Shown: positions 23,053-35,900, counted from the first letter of the stretch. The stretch is 64,000 bases of DNA from Heterohyrax brucei (GCA_028571685.1 CM053142.1:132858796-132922795); one strand, 5' to 3'. Notes: generated by a model from the sequence alone, not told the origin. Program-made: numbers and translations.

Positions 23053-23530
23053 TGTCTTAGTCACCTAATGTTGCTTTAACAGCGATACCACAAGTGGATG
23101 GTTTTAAAAAAGAGAAATTAATTTTTTCACAGAAAAGTAGGCAAAAATCCATATTCAGGGTACTGGCACCAGGGGAAGGCTTTCTCTGATGGCTCTGGAG
23201 GAAGATCCTTGCCATCAACTTTCCTCTGGAATGGGAGCTTCTCCCAGTTCAAAGGACACACTCTGTTCCCAGTTGTTCTTTTTTGGTAGTATGAGCTCTG
23301 CAACTCTCTACTTGCTTCCCTTTCCTTTGTATCCCAAGAGAATGCATCAAGGCACAATATAATCTTACACAATGAGTCCCACCTCCCTAACACAACCATT
23401 CACTGTCCTCCTACACTAACATCACAGATACAGGATTTACAGCATACAGCAAAATCACACAATACCGGGACTCATGGCCTAGCCAAATTGCTACCCACAT
23501 TTTTTGGTAGACACAATTCAATCCATGACA
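23053..23530 (-). mobile_element. Solo LTR, ERVL/MaLR-like, complete
   Basis: TGTCTTAGTCACCTAATGTT at the left and caattcaatccatgaca at the right. Flanks tagct (23048-23052) and tggct (23531-23535) give a 5-base target duplication with one mismatch. The host L1 is colinear across it. Confidence 0.87.
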
Positions 23531-24099
23531 TGGCTATTATCAGAAAAATGAAAACAGCAAGTACTGGCAAGAACGTGGAGAAATTAGAACCCTTTCTCAT
23601 TGCTGATGAGGATATAAAATGGTGTAGCTTCTGTGACAAGGAATTTGTGTTCTCTAAAGCCAGTCACTTTGTGATCTTTTGTAGCAGAGCCCTAGGAAAC
23701 TAAGACCTCTAGAAATTTCACTCCTTGGTATATACCCAAAAGGCTTAAAAGACAGACACAACTGCATAATTACATACCTATGTTTACTGCAGCATTATTC
23801 ACAATAGGAAAAACGTGGAAACACACTCAAGTGTCCTTCGACAGATAAGTACATAAACAAAGTGTGGCACACACATACAAAGAAACAGTATTTGGATGTA
23901 AAGAGAAATGAAGGACTGATACATACCATGACACACATAAATCTTGAAAACATTATACAAAGTAAGATAAGTCAGACACAAAATGACAAATGTATGATTA
24001 CCACTTATATGAAATATCTAGTGCAGGAGATGTATAGAGACAAAAGTTTATTAGGTTTACTAGGGGCTGGGGAGAAGGGAAAATAGAGAGTTGCTATTT

Positions 24100-24262
24100 A
24101 AGGGGTGGTGTAGTGGTTAAGAGCTCAGTTGCTAACCAAAAGGTCAGCAATTTCAGTCTACCACTCGGCTTCTTGTAAACTCTGTGGGAAAGTTTTCTGT
24201 TCTATCAGGTCACTATGAGATGGAATTGACTCTGTGGCAATGAGTTCGATTTTTTGGTTTGA
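24100..24262 (+). mobile_element. AfroSINE, short form
   Basis: Head ggtggtgtagtggttaagagc, 'gctaaccaaaaggtcagcaa', tail 'tgactctgtggcaatgagtt'. Complete short form inside the old L1. Confidence 0.88.
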
Positions 24263-24274
24263 GTTTCTGGTAAG

Positions 24275-24484
24275 GAGCCCTGACGGCACAGTATTAAGCA
24301 CTTGGCTACTAAGTGGAAGGCTAGTGGTTTAAACGACTAGCCACTCTGTGGGAGACAGATGTGACAGTGTACTTCCCTAAAGATTACAGCCTTAGAAACC
24401 CAACTGGGCAGTTCTATTTTGTCCTAGAGGGTCTCTGTGAGTTGGAATCAACTTAGTGGCAGTGGATTTGGTTTTTGGTTTGGA
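24275..24484 (+). mobile_element. AfroSINE, long form
   Basis: Head 'aaggagccctgacggcacag', the extra middle segment with gtgggagacagatgtgacagtg and 'aaagattacagccttagaaa', and a tail ggcagtggatttggtttttgg. It lies 12 bases after the short copy in the same orientation. Confidence 0.88.
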
Positions 24485-24780
24485 GCTTCTGTTTAAGATG
24501 ATGAACAACTTTTAGATAGCGATGACTGTTGTACAATGTAATTAGTGTCACTGAATTACATACTTAAAAGTAGCTAAAAATGACAAAAAGTAGCAAATTT
24601 TGTGTTACATGCATTTTATCACAATAAAATAAAATAAAAACTGCATAAAAAGAAAAACAAAAAAGTTGCTAGGTTAGATATAAGCTGGTTATGACCTTCT
24701 CTGCCTGACAAAGTATCCAAGTTTACAGTGATCTCACTAAGTCTTAACATTCATCAACAGTAAGCAATTGAGATGAACTA

Positions 24781-25342
24781 TGAGGTGCAACAATTAAGTC
24801 CGCAGATTTAATTGTTCTAGGTTCTACATACCTCATTGCTGGATATTGCTACAGTCATCTTCTAAGTACTTCCCTTGGGAAGCTATGCACCAACACCAGC
24901 ACCTACTCCACCCTTCAAAGCAATTTTAGAACTCTTTCTGGAGTGGTCATTGCACACGGTGGCAAGGTGGCAAGTTCACAAACTTAAGTGTATAGTTGTC
25001 TTTGAGGGAGTTTTTAGCCAGTAAACAAATAACTATACTGGAACATCCTCCCTACTCACCTGATTTGGCCCCCAATGACTTGTTTCTTTACCTGAAGATA
25101 AAGGAAATATTGAAAAGAAGACATTTTGATGACATTCAGGATATCAAGGGTAATACAATGACAGCTCTGATGGCCATTCCAGAAAAAGAGATCCAAAACT
25201 GCTTTGAAGGGTAGACTAGTCACTAGTGTTGGTGCATAGCTTCCCAAGGGGAGTACTTTGAAGGTGACAATAGTGATATTCAGCAATGAGGTATGTAGTA
25301 CTTTTTCTAGGATGAGTTCATGAACTTAATAGTCAGACCTCA
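24781..25342 (+). mobile_element. Palindromic Tc1/mariner derivative, copy 1 (complete)
   Basis: 562 bases flanked by TA dinucleotides (24779-24780 and 25343-25344). The first ~170 bases are the inverted complement of the last ~160, including the gaagctatgcaccaacac stretch, so the ends form a very long foldback. The centre encodes, around 24996-25214, about 70 residues of the transposase C-terminus with SPDLAPND, which holds the third Asp of the mariner D,D34D triad; the earlier two are absent. Beyond a stop the coding trace continues to a CIAS.GEYFEGD-like ending at about 25235-25275, which is repeated inverted in the left arm. Non-autonomous. Confidence 0.85.
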
Positions 25343-25344
25343 TA

Positions 25345-26229
25345 ACTCTATTATCTACACAATCCCCTAGGGTGACTATTGCCCCCCTTTCCTATTGAAA
25401 GATATGCTGCCCACATTTTTGCCTTCTTTCTGAGTTTTAGGTAATTTTTATGACATCTTCCTTCATTATATAGTTCCTATAGAATCATCTTCTAAGTGCA
25501 TCCAAATCAATTCATGGATCAGAATGAATATTTGAATTGGCTACGAATTATTCTCTCAGCATGCTTTATTTAATACTTGTTAAAAGTACAGTAACTTTCA
25601 AGTCCACCTTCATAGTTTTAATCAAATGTCTTTTTTTTTTCTAATTGCTCTTGGTGTTCTGTTTCTATTTAATTTTAAACAGACCCCTGACATTAAGGAA
25701 ATGTTGGGGATGCACCCATTACATATGAACATTCTTTGCTAAAGCTTCCTGGCAAATGCCTGAGAATGCCTTTTTAATCATGTTTGGGGTAACTCTATAG
25801 CTTTCACTAGCTTTACGTAGTGAAAAGAAAACAGTAGCTTTCAAGATCAGCCCTAGCTTTCCCCCATGATTCAAAACCCATCTCCTCCGTGGTCGTTTCT
25901 TATCCTTTCACTGTACATACTCCCTTCCCTCTCCATTGCTTTGCTTTTCTCCAGATACAACCGGAAAAAAAATCAGACCATTTTTCTAGAATTTCAGTGG
26001 TTACTTACTGTACTGCCTCTTAGACACACAAACTCATGTAATTTTAAAAGGAAAGGTAAAGAGTTTTATTAAATGGAACTATAAATTCAATCTGAAGCCT
26101 CTTCTCAAACCCCAAATAAATGACTTTGGTGAAAAATTTAAAAACAGCTGAGGTAATAATCCTTGTACCTGAATTTTTTTTTATTATCCCTTTGTGACAT
26201 TTTTTTCCAGAAGTAATAATTGCTGCTTT
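25345..26229. other. No gene or recognisable repeat seen
   Basis: AT-rich, with a T run near 25631-25641. No coding or repeat signature that I can support. Confidence 0.5.
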
Positions 26230-26400
26230 AAAGGTTATGAACTCTGGATTCAGACCAGTGATCATGTCCCTTCATTCTACCCATGACTAGCTTTGTGATC
26301 TTGGTACCTAAGGCCTTGGTTTCCTCATCTGTAATGTGGGCATAATATTATAGAGTTGTTGAGTAATATGTGTATAAAAATAATTCAGCACAGGCCTGTA
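26230..26400 (+). repeat. MIR SINE relic
   Basis: 'ttatgaactctggattcaga', 'gtttcctcatctgtaatgtg' and a MIR-like 3' part are in order. Diverged ancient repeat. Confidence 0.65.
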
Positions 26401-26402
26401 AC

Positions 26403-26462
26403 ATGATACCAAACCAAAAACTGAACTTGTTGCTGTCAAGTTGATTCCAATTGAAAACAACT
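26403..26462 (-). mobile_element. AfroSINE tail fragment
   Basis: ccaaaccaaaaactgaacttg and 'tgctgtcaagttgattccaa' match the complement of the SINE 3' tail only. The remainder of the element is absent. Confidence 0.7.
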
Positions 26463-26639
26463 TCAATAAATAGTAGCACCCAACAGCACCAACCCACTTC
26501 ACCTTCTTTTCCTGTGGCCAGCTCCATTTAACCGACATGTCTTCAGGGACATTCTCTTTACCTGAGATAATTTCCATCAGAGTTTCTTACTTTTTGCTTT
26601 TGTAACATACTCACAATTGGTAATTATTTATCTTGTCTG

Positions 26640-26765
26640 TTTTGCTTATGGAAATGGAAACTTCAGAAAGCAGGGATGATGTATATCTTATTCATCATTG
26701 TGTATTTAGAACCTGCCCCAGTGTATGACACATAGTAGACATTTAGTAAATGTTTGATAACGAAT
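26640..26765 (+). repeat. L2-type LINE 3'-end relic
   Basis: 'aaagcagggatgatgtatat' and 'tgacacatagtagacattta' followed by gtaaatgtttgataacg resemble the common L2 3' end. Short and diverged. Confidence 0.55.
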
Positions 26766-26769
26766 CCAA

Positions 26770-28224
26770 TCCCCATATAAAACTGTATCACTCATCATCA
26801 CAGAACAGAGACTCTCATTTAAAAAAAAAAAATTGTAGAAACTTCTTATTGTTTACTCAGCCCATGCCACTGTCAGAAAATTAAGAAGAGGATGTGTGGA
26901 TGCAAACTTTAACTTTCTTCGTGTCTTGTGCCAAAGATATATTATGCATACATAGGACATTTCCAAATACCATGTAAATGGTAAATATTAAAATGTACAA
27001 GTGTCCTTCCCTACTTAAATATAAATGAAATAGAATTTGTATAACTTATGAATATTCTTAAATGTAAGAGATTTATAAAGATTACCACTCCTTAATCATA
27101 CACTATGTTTTTCTTCGTAAATTAATGAGAGATTAGATTCCTAGATGTATAAATTACAGGTGTATATCACCCTCATTTGTCACCCAGCATTTAAATATCT
27201 TTCTTTATATTTCATATAGCACAGCCTAAGCTTGTAACAAACTCAGGATACTCATCAAAGCAGAAAACCCGTGTGTGCTAACCTGAAATGCATAGTATAC
27301 TAAGCTTACTGGGTGTGGTGCAGAGACAACTTAGTTTTGCAAAATATGTACTTAGTCAAATGATAGCCACATAATTACTTCATAAATCCATAAATCTGAT
27401 AGCATCTGCCTTCACTATCTGTTTTTATTCAGTCTTCTGGGAATTCCAATTCACTTTATCAGAATCAAACTAAATGGACCATCTGTTCCCATCATTTCTA
27501 TCCTAATGAGAAATGTTCTTGTTACTTCTGCAGCGTAATTATTTTAAGTAGCCAAACACAGAGACTCAAGATCAGGCTTAAGGTCAATGGGAAAGATAAG
27601 TAGAATCTGAAGGTACAGTGGCACATATAGTCTTGAGTACTGGAGTGAAGAGAAGCACTGAATTCATGATGGCAAAATTGAGAAGGAACTCTTCCAAGGT
27701 ATGTTTGAGAGCAAGTCATAGGAATTCAAACATATAAATTTACATGCATTGATTTCTTCTTTTATTTTCTAAGCTACTTGTTCTAGTAAACTAAACAAAG
27801 GGCCTGTTTTATACCGTTGTTTCTTTGGTTATCCTTTTGTGTTTCACATATTTTTCCATTAAAAAGAAAAAAAAAATACAGCCAAATAGAGAAAAAGAAC
27901 ATACATTGCAACATGAAATCATTTCAGACATGACTTCTGCCTTATGTGATTCCATATAAATGACAACAGGAAGGACAGATAGTACACCAAAAGCTTTTAC
28001 ATGGGGATTTCAAGATTTAGAGATATTAATTGGTTGAATTTTACATGATTCTGTTAACAGATTAGCAGAATCTGTTACATGATACAAAGCCTTGAAAGAA
28101 AACATTAGTCACTATGTGGCCTTGGCCTAAAAGAACTGGACCTAGAGAAAATCATCTAGCAGACCTAAAAACAATATCCTCAAATTTCCATTCAAAAGCA
28201 TTTTGCTTCATCAGAGTCATCTAC
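26770..28224. other. No gene or recognisable repeat seen
   Basis: Quiet AT-rich interval with an A run at 26821-26832 and A-rich DNA at about 27863-27880. The reverse frame at 27522-27719 has no recognisable domain and no supporting context. Confidence 0.5.
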
Positions 28225-28405
28225 AGCATGACACAAAGAGGCGCTGTTGTGATCAGAATCAATAGAGAGTCAAGAAACCCAGATTCTAGGCCATACTTGT
28301 GTTGCCAAGAAATCGTTACCTTACCTCTGGAGTTCTCAGTTTTTTAATCTGTAAATGGAATGAATTAAATCAGATTATACTAAGGATTCTGTCAGCTTTA
28401 ATGTC
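28225..28405 (+). repeat. MIR-like relic
   Basis: 'aacccagattctaggccata' and 'agttttttaatctgtaaatg' resemble the MIR core and its 3' part. Weak similarity by eye. Confidence 0.4.
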
Positions 28406-28621
28406 CTGGGAGTCAGTGAGGTTCTTAATCAACATCATAATGCTCAGTGAATCCCACTCACCTTAATATAGAAAGCCATTAATGGATACCTTCCTCATCA
28501 AACACTGCTTTCAAAATGGGATTCTGCTGCCTGGGGAATTGAGAGCACTAAACACAGTCTTTTGTAATCTTCATAGTCTTGTCCAGGCCTGAACACTGCC
28601 TTTCCTTTGTTCTTACATGCT

Positions 28622-28795
28622 GCCATAGCATAGCGGCTCTAGGGTCAGGCCAACTTGGACTACAGTGTCAGCTTTGCTATTAACTAGTTCATATGGCTAT
28701 TTTGATCAAGTCACTTAGTTTCTGAGATTTAGTTTCCTCATCAGTAAAATAAGCATATTAATAGTATCTATATCATAAGGTTTTGTGAAGATTAC
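28622..28795 (+). repeat. MIR SINE relic
   Basis: 'catagcggctctagggtcag', 'gatcaagtcacttagtttct' and 'agtttcctcatcagtaaaat' follow the MIR order over most of its length. Confidence 0.7.
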
Positions 28796-28799
28796 TATC

Positions 28800-30105
28800 A
28801 CTGACTGTTGCTTCTTTTGACGTCTGGTTTTGGCCTGTACTTAAACATAAGCCGAGATCGAGATCAGTGGAGTAGAACAGGCAGTGGGCAACGGGGCTGG
28901 GTGGAAGGTTACACAAAATGCAAAATGTAACCTTCAGAAGGAAAATCCTGCCAGACACAGGTTTTTAAAGTCTATTTACAAAGTTAAACTAAAATTGCCA
29001 CAGGGGAAAAAAAAAAGGCTTACCGTTTGTTTATGTTGAGCAAATTGGTGACAAGATTCATGTTCACAGTTAGAAGAATTCCTGAACTAGATTTAGCAAA
29101 TCCCAAGTTTGGATTATTCCATTAAAAACCATGTCTTCCAAATGAAAGAAGCCAGCCAGTGGAAAGAAAGTACACCAAAATATTATTAGTTGTACCTCTT
29201 GTGGTAAGACTACAGGTCATTTTTAGTTGTTCACTTATGTATATTTCATATATTTTCCAAGTTTTCTAAAGTAAAAGCAATACCTTATAATCATAAAATT
29301 AATCATTATAAAATGCATTATTAACTGGAGAAAAAGAATACACATCTTTCACGGATCTGTTTTTGAACTTCTTAGATTCTCCAGCAGCTGTTTAATACTG
29401 GTGGGTTTTTTTCCCTCTTCTGTTAATAATGTAATTATTTAGCCTTCCTCTAAGTTTGCAGCATCAAAGTTGCTGCCTGAAAGACTGAAATTCCAAGATT
29501 TCAATGCCTTAAATACTCTCAGACTTCTACTATGACACAACAGAAAGTTTCAACTTATGGACAGAAGGATAAGCAGTCAGAGGAAACAAGTTTTTAAAAA
29601 TGTTTACACATTTGCTTTCTCACAGACACATGCATATATATAAACATACACATGAATATATAAACATACATACACACACATCCACAGCTTGATCTCATGT
29701 CCTGTTGATTTAAATACCAGATAAGGTTTGAGTGATACTTATGGTGCCTTGCTGTGTCAATTCCTGGGAACATTTACCCATGTTTTCCTTTCTTTTAGAT
29801 TTAATTCCTCTTGCCATTTAAATAGTCTTTCAAAAGGAGGCCATTCTGACAGGCCCTGATCCAGCATATGGCTGGCAAATATCCAGTAAGTCCAAGCTGC
29901 TTAGGCAGATAATTCAGATATACTACAGATGTGGTCTCTGCTTAAAGGATCTTAAATGGATCGCCTGGCCTGAAAACTGAAGCCATACTAAGAAACCAAA
30001 TTAGAAGTCACAGAAAAGGAGAAAGTTATTAGCCCCTCAACCTTTTCATCTAGGAATAGGCACATGTACGGAATAATTAGAGATTTCTAAAGAACATTAG
30101 TTTTA
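28800..30105. other. No gene seen; short AT/AC-rich tract inside
   Basis: No coding signal. At about 29625-29695 a mixed tract of acacatgcatatatataaac and catacatacacacacatcc is a degenerate microsatellite. Otherwise unassigned. Confidence 0.5.
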
Positions 30106-30107
30106 TA

Positions 30108-30659
30108 CGAGGACTGCCAATTAAGTTTGCAAACTTATCCTAGAAAAAGTGCTACATACCTCATTGCTGAATGTCACTATGGTCACCTTTGAAGCATGCC
30201 CCTTGGAAAGCTATGCATAGATGCCACCCTTCAAAGCAATTTTGGAACTCTTTTTCTGGAATGGCCATCAGAGCTGTCACTGTATTACCCTTGACATCCT
30301 GAATGTCATCAAAATGTCTTCTTTTCAATATTTCCTTTATCTTCAGTAAAGAAACAAGTCATTGGGGGGCCAAATCAGGTGAGTAGGGAGGATGTTCCAG
30401 TATAGGTACTTGTTTACTGGCTTAAAACTCCCTCAAAGACAACTATACACTTAAGTTTGTGAACTTGCCACCTTGCCACCATGTGCAATGGCCATTCCAG
30501 AAAGAGTTGCAACACTGTTTGAAGGGAGGAACTAGGTGCTGGCGTTGGTATATAGCTTCCTAAGGTGAGTACTTCAAAGGTGACAGTAGTGATATTCAGC
30601 AGTGAAGTTTGCAGCACTTAGAACAATTAAGTTCACAGACTTAATTTGCAGACCTCTCG
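30108..30659 (-). mobile_element. Palindromic Tc1/mariner derivative, copy 2 (complete)
   Basis: Same foldback structure as copy 1, reversed: left end cgaggactgccaattaagtt, right end acttaatttgcagacctctcg, with a TA before the left end. The transposase C-terminal segment is on the minus strand (SPDLAP-like codons near 30365-30395). The inverted-duplication junction is the same as in copy 1 (a tggcaaggtggcaagttcac-like stretch, minus strand near 30455-30480). An AT/GT microsatellite abuts the right end. Confidence 0.83.
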
Positions 30660-30660
30660 T

Positions 30661-30728
30661 GTGTAGGTACGTGTGTATACATACATATATGTGTGTATAT
30701 GTATATATATATACATATATATATATAA
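30661..30728. repeat. Compound GT/TA microsatellite
   Basis: A run of gtgtgtatacatacatatat followed by tgtgtgtatatg and a pure TA-rich part. It begins immediately at the outer edge of mariner copy 2. Confidence 0.85.
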
Positions 30729-30729
30729 C

Positions 30730-31900
30730 CCAACCATTTCCCTTTCCCAGATTAGAAAACAGAACCAGAGATGTTCAACATTTCAGACACACATTTAAAA
30801 AAAAACAGAACCTATGTCTTCTGATACCTGAAGTCATTTAATTTTGGGGTCATAAGCAACAGAAGTCTCTTTGGCTAACCTAAGCATAAAGGTACATGCT
30901 GCAAGACTATGGAGCACTTAGACAAGTGAAACAAAGCCTGAAATGTGAAGATCAGAAAGGATATGAAACAGGCAGCTTTGGTGGTCTCAGGAACAGGAAC
31001 TGTTCAATTGTTTTGATAGGCAACCACCTTAGAACAAGAGGAACTAGCTGTCGTTTTCCCTTACCTCTGCATCATTCCATTAAATAGTCAAAGATCCAGC
31101 AAGATGATCAGACTCACCTAGCTTTGGTCATCTACCCACTCCTTGGCCAGTGAAGAATAGGTAGTTTGATTTATGGTCTCATCAAATTTGCACTTAATAA
31201 GGGACAGATAATTCCACAAAAGAAAGCTGTAACATTACTCAAAAAGGAAGAATGGATGTAAAAACCACCTAGGCTCCCTGTACTGCTTCTTTTACCCCAT
31301 CCAATTGGAAAGTCATTTGTTCATTAATTAGTTTAATGGCCCTTCTTTATATAGGAGAGATATAAAGTACTTCAGAGCCCTGTGTACCTGAGATGATGGC
31401 AAAGAGTAGAAGAATTAGAAAAGATCAAGGACACCGAAGACAAACATTGTCTTCTGTATGCTTTTTATCTAGTCTTGGCCAACTACAAGGCTTATAAAAC
31501 TCTCTGTACTTTGTATTACACTCTTTAGCTAAATCCTTTAACATGAAGGAATTGCCTAAGTAGCAAGAGATTCATTCTTTCCTTTACAGTACTTAGGTGA
31601 GCTAATTTTTCTATCTTCACCACAACTGTGCAAAGAGCATAGAAAAACTCAGTCAGAGAAAGAAAATACCAGTGACTTCCTTTTCCTTCAGATGGCCCTT
31701 TGAAATAAGAAGAAAGAAAATGGATTAATCTTTTCCAGTTTACTAAAAATAAGGCTTGATTTCCAAAACATTTGCACAGTAGGGCCCAAAATGGGTCACA
31801 ATATTAATGCTCAGGGCAGAGACTGAGCCAGAATTTCTCACTGTTATGTAATACTAAAGGAATTGGGAAAGGGCCTTTAATTTTTTCTCTTTCAAAACTC
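30730..31900. other. No gene or recognisable repeat seen
   Basis: No coding signal: short frames here lack known domains. No SINE boxes or LTR ends. Confidence 0.5.
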
Positions 31901-31904
31901 ATGT

Positions 31905-32235
31905 TTCATGCTTGTTTATACATTAGAACTTGGTCTCTTGTTCTTGTGAACTCTGTGACCATCATTATGTGAAAAAAACCCAGATTAATGCTAGACGATG
32001 AGAGACATGTGGCCAAGTCAGCTCTCTTGCCCCAGCTAACCTCTTGCCAACCACCAGACATGGAGGAGGCCATTCTCCAACTTTCATCCCCAGCCAAACC
32101 ACCAGCTGACCTAGAGAGCAGCTGAGACTACCTAGGTTAGAAGAAATCCTAGCCAATCCACAAAATTATGAGAAACACTATGTGTTATTTTAAGCCACTG
32201 AATTTTTGGTGGTTTGTTACACATCAAAAGCCAAT
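31905..32235 (+). repeat. MLT1-like LTR relic
   Basis: The 3' part (tgttattttaagccactgaat then 'tggtggtttgttacacatca') is the usual end of MLT1-type MaLR LTRs; the interior 'tggaggaggccattctccaa' fits a worn LTR. The complement of the same end occurs at 51526. Confidence 0.55.
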
Positions 32236-32565
32236 TCCTTAATAAGGATAGCTCTTTTTCTATAAAAGCCATCTCTGTGTTTCCACAAAACATAATGTTA
32301 CAGGTTAGGATAGCTTCTAAGGGTTATTAATGGGCAGTCAATTTTCAATAATAAATAATGAATTGGCACAAAGTGTAAAACAATGTAAAATCCTTTGATG
32401 ACATGAAATGGAGTTATACAAACATGTAAATCTTTAATCAACTAAGCTTGCATTATTAACCGTCTATCAAATATTTAAGTGTTCATTCTATACCAGGTAC
32501 TAAGCTATGTCCCTTACATGCAAGGATAAATATATTACTCAATGAAAGGAGTCTACAATCCTCTA

Positions 32566-32732
32566 GGTAACACATACAGTTAAGCACTCAACTACTTGGT
32601 GAACAGCTGGCAGGTGGAACCTACTCAGAGGCTTTTCAGAAGAAAGGCCTGGTGATCTGCTTCCAAAAGGTCACAGCCTTGAAAGCTGGATGACCCAGTT
32701 CTACTGTACATATAACTAACAACAATTCAGTA
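32566..32732 (+). mobile_element. AfroSINE, diverged
   Basis: 'acagttaagcactcaactac', 'gaaaggcctggtgatctgct', 'aaaaggtcacagccttgaaa', then a worn tail. The first tRNA-like bases are damaged. Confidence 0.78.
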
Positions 32733-32924
32733 GACAGAATAGACATCTAAAAGATAACTTATTTTTTTTTTAAAAAACTGCAAATTCTGGCTATAAAAGA
32801 GACTGATAATTACAGAAAAACTTAAATAAAAATTACCAGGAATTCTATCTCCAAAGATCAGTATCATAAAAAATTCTTTGTACGTATATATACTTTCAGT
32901 TCTTTGTCTATGTATTTACACATT

Positions 32925-35900
32925 TCAACTGTTGTTACTGTTAGATACTGTAATTTCCCACTTATAATGACCTTATGCACAACAGAAGGAAACATAGGCA
33001 TCCTGTGCCATTCTCACAATTGTTGTTATGCTTGAGTCCACTGTTGCAGCCACTATGTCACTCCATCTCATTGAGGATCTTCTTTGTTTTCTCTGACCCT
33101 CTACCAATCATGATGTCCTTCTCCAGGGACTGATCACTCTTGACAACATGTCCAAACTATGTAAGACAAAGTCTTGCCATCCTTGCTTCTAAGGAGCATT
33201 CTGGTTGTACTTCTAGACAGATTTGTACATGCTTTTGACAGACCACAGTATATTCAATATCGTTCACCAACACCACAAATCAAAGACCTCAGTTCTCCTT
33301 CTGTCTTTATTCATTGTCCAGCTTTCACATGCATATGAGGCTACTGAAAATACCATGGCTTGGATCAGGTGCACCTTAGTCCTCAAGGTAAAATCTTTGT
33401 TTTTCAACACTTTAAAGAGATCTCTTACATTCAATTTGCCCAGTGCAATGTATCTCTCGACTCCTTGAATGCTGCTTCCATGGGTGTTGATTGTGGCTCC
33501 AAGTAAAACAAAATCCTTTACAACCTCAATCTTTTTGGCATTTCTCTTCAGTTGCTTTCTGGTACAGTTATAAGGATTTTTATTTTCTTTATGCTGCAGT
33601 GTAATCCATACTGAAGACTGTAGTCTTTGATTGTCATCAATAAGTGCTTCCAGTCCTGTTTACTTCAGCAAGCAAGGCTGTGTCATCTGCATAATACAAG
33701 CTGTTAATAAGTGTTCCTCCAACCCTGGTGGCTGTTCATCTTCATACAGCTCAGCTTCTCAGATTATTTGCTCAGCATACAGATTGAATAAGTATAGTGA
33801 AAGGATACAACCCTAACACACATCTTCCCTGATTTTAAACCACACAGTACCCACTTGTTCTTTATGAACAGCCTCTTGATTTGTATACAGATTCCTCATG
33901 AGCATAAGTGTCCCAGAATTCTCATTCTCTGCAACATTATTCATGATTTGTTATCATCCACCAAGTCAAATGCTTTAGCATAGTCAATAAAACACAGGTA
34001 ATCATCTTTCTAATATTCTCTATTTTCAGCTAGGATCCATCTGACATCAGCAATAGATAACCCTGGTTTCACGTCTTCTGAATCCAGGTTCAGTTTCTGG
34101 CAGTTTTCTGTTGATACACCGCTGCAGCCACTTTTGAATGATCTTCAGCAAAATTTTGCTCGCATGTGCTATTAATGATATTGTTCAATAATTTTTGCAT
34201 CTAACTGGGTACGTTTTCTTGGGAATAGGCATAAATATGAAAATTTTACAGTCAGTTGGTCAGTCAGCTAAATGTCTTCCAAATTTTTCGGCATAGAAGA
34301 GTGTGTACCTCCAGTGCTATACCTGTTTGTTGAAATATCTCAGCTGGTATTTTGTCGATTCCTGGAGGATTGTACTTCACCAAAGCAGCTTGGACTTCTT
34401 CCTTCAGTACCATCAGTTCCTGATCTTATGTTACATCCTGAAATGGCTGAAAGTTCACCAGTTGTTTCTGGGATAGTGACTCCTTGTGTTCTATCTTCTT
34501 TTGACGCTTCTTGCATTGTTTAATATTTTCCTCACAGAATCCTTTAGTACTGTAACTTGAGGCTTGAATTTTATCTTCAGTTCTTTCAGCATGACCAGTG
34601 CTGAGTACATCCTTACCATCTAGATTTCTATCTCCAGCTCTTTGCACATTTCATCATAATACTTTACTTCTCTTCTTCAGTTACCCTTTGAAATCTTCTG
34701 TTCAGTTCTTTTACTTCATCACTTTTTTCTTTTGCTTTAGCTACTCTACATTGAAGAGCAAGTTTCAGAGTCTTTCTGATATTCATTTAGTTTTTTTCTT
34801 TCTTTTTTGCCCTTTTACTGACCTCTTGCTTTCTTCACATATGCCATTCTTGATGTCATTCTACAACTCAGGTGTGGGCTTCAGTCTTGAATGCTCATCA
34901 TGCATCAACTCGATTCTTGAGATAGTCTCCAAATTCAAGTTGAATATATTCCAGGTTTTACTCTGGCTCCTATGGACTTATTCTAATTTTCTTTAGTTTC
35001 AACTTGAACTCACATATAAGTAATTGATAGTCTGATCTGCAGTCCGCCCCTGGCCTTGTTCTGATGATATTGAACTTTTCCATCTTTTTTTTCACAGATG
35101 TAATTGATTTGATTCTTTTATATTCCATCTGGTAGGGTCCATGTGTATAGTTGTTGTTTGTGTTGCTGAAAAAAATGCATCTGCAATGAAGATGTCAGTC
35201 TTGCAAAATTTGATCACTTTATCACCAGCATTGTTTCTATCACCACACCCATATTTTACAACTACCAATTCTTCTTTGTTTCCAACTTTTGCATTCCAAA
35301 TGTCAGTAATCATCAGTGCATCCTGATTGCATGTTTGATCAGTTTCAAACTGCAGAAACTAGTAAAAATCTTCAATTTCTTCATCTTTGTCCTCAGTGGA
35401 TGGTACATAAATTTGAATAATAGTCATATTAACTGGTTTTCCTTGTAGGCAGATGTATATTACCCTATCGTTAAAACAGTGCTGTACTTCAGAATAGATC
35501 TTGAAATGTTCTTTTTGACAATTAACACAACACCATTTCTCTGTAAGTTGTTCCTGCCAAAGTAGACCAAATGATTGCCTGATTCAAAATGACCAATAAC
35601 AGTCTATTTTAGGGAACTAATGCCTAGGATATCAACCTTTGTGTTTCATTTCATTTTTGATGATTTTGTGTTTTCCTAGATTCATACATCATACATTGCA
35701 GGTCTGATTTATCACTGGATGTTTGCAGCTGTTTCTTGTCAACTTCAGTCATGCCACATCAGCAAATGAAAGTCCCCAAAGCTAGAGTCTGTCCATGTCA
35801 TTAAAGTTGACTCTACTTTGAAGGAGCAGCTCTTCCCCAGTTACCTTTTGAGTGCCTTCCAACCTGAAGGCTTATCTTCTCGCACTACATCAGACAACAT

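Larger units (their letters stand above)
22885..24665 (+). mobile_element. Old L1, 3' end, split by an LTR and two SINEs
   Basis: Pieces 22885-23052, 23531-24098 and 24485-24665 are colinear with the 3' end of an older L1 (aaaataggcaaatgatctgaa; then 'agcattattcacaataggaa'; then 'cacaataaaataaaataaaa' as its A-rich end). The LTR at 23053-23530 and the SINEs at 24100 and 24275 inserted later. No open frame survives. Confidence 0.78.

Noticed and set aside
24996-25214. 72-residue transposase-like frame as a possible domesticated gene
   Set aside because: It lacks the DNA-binding domain and two of three catalytic Asp, and is repeated in the decayed copies at 30414, 46400 and 63800, so it is a transposon remnant.
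34598-34996. 132-residue plus-strand frame
   Set aside because: It is the antisense of the RTE reverse transcriptase region of the minus-strand element.
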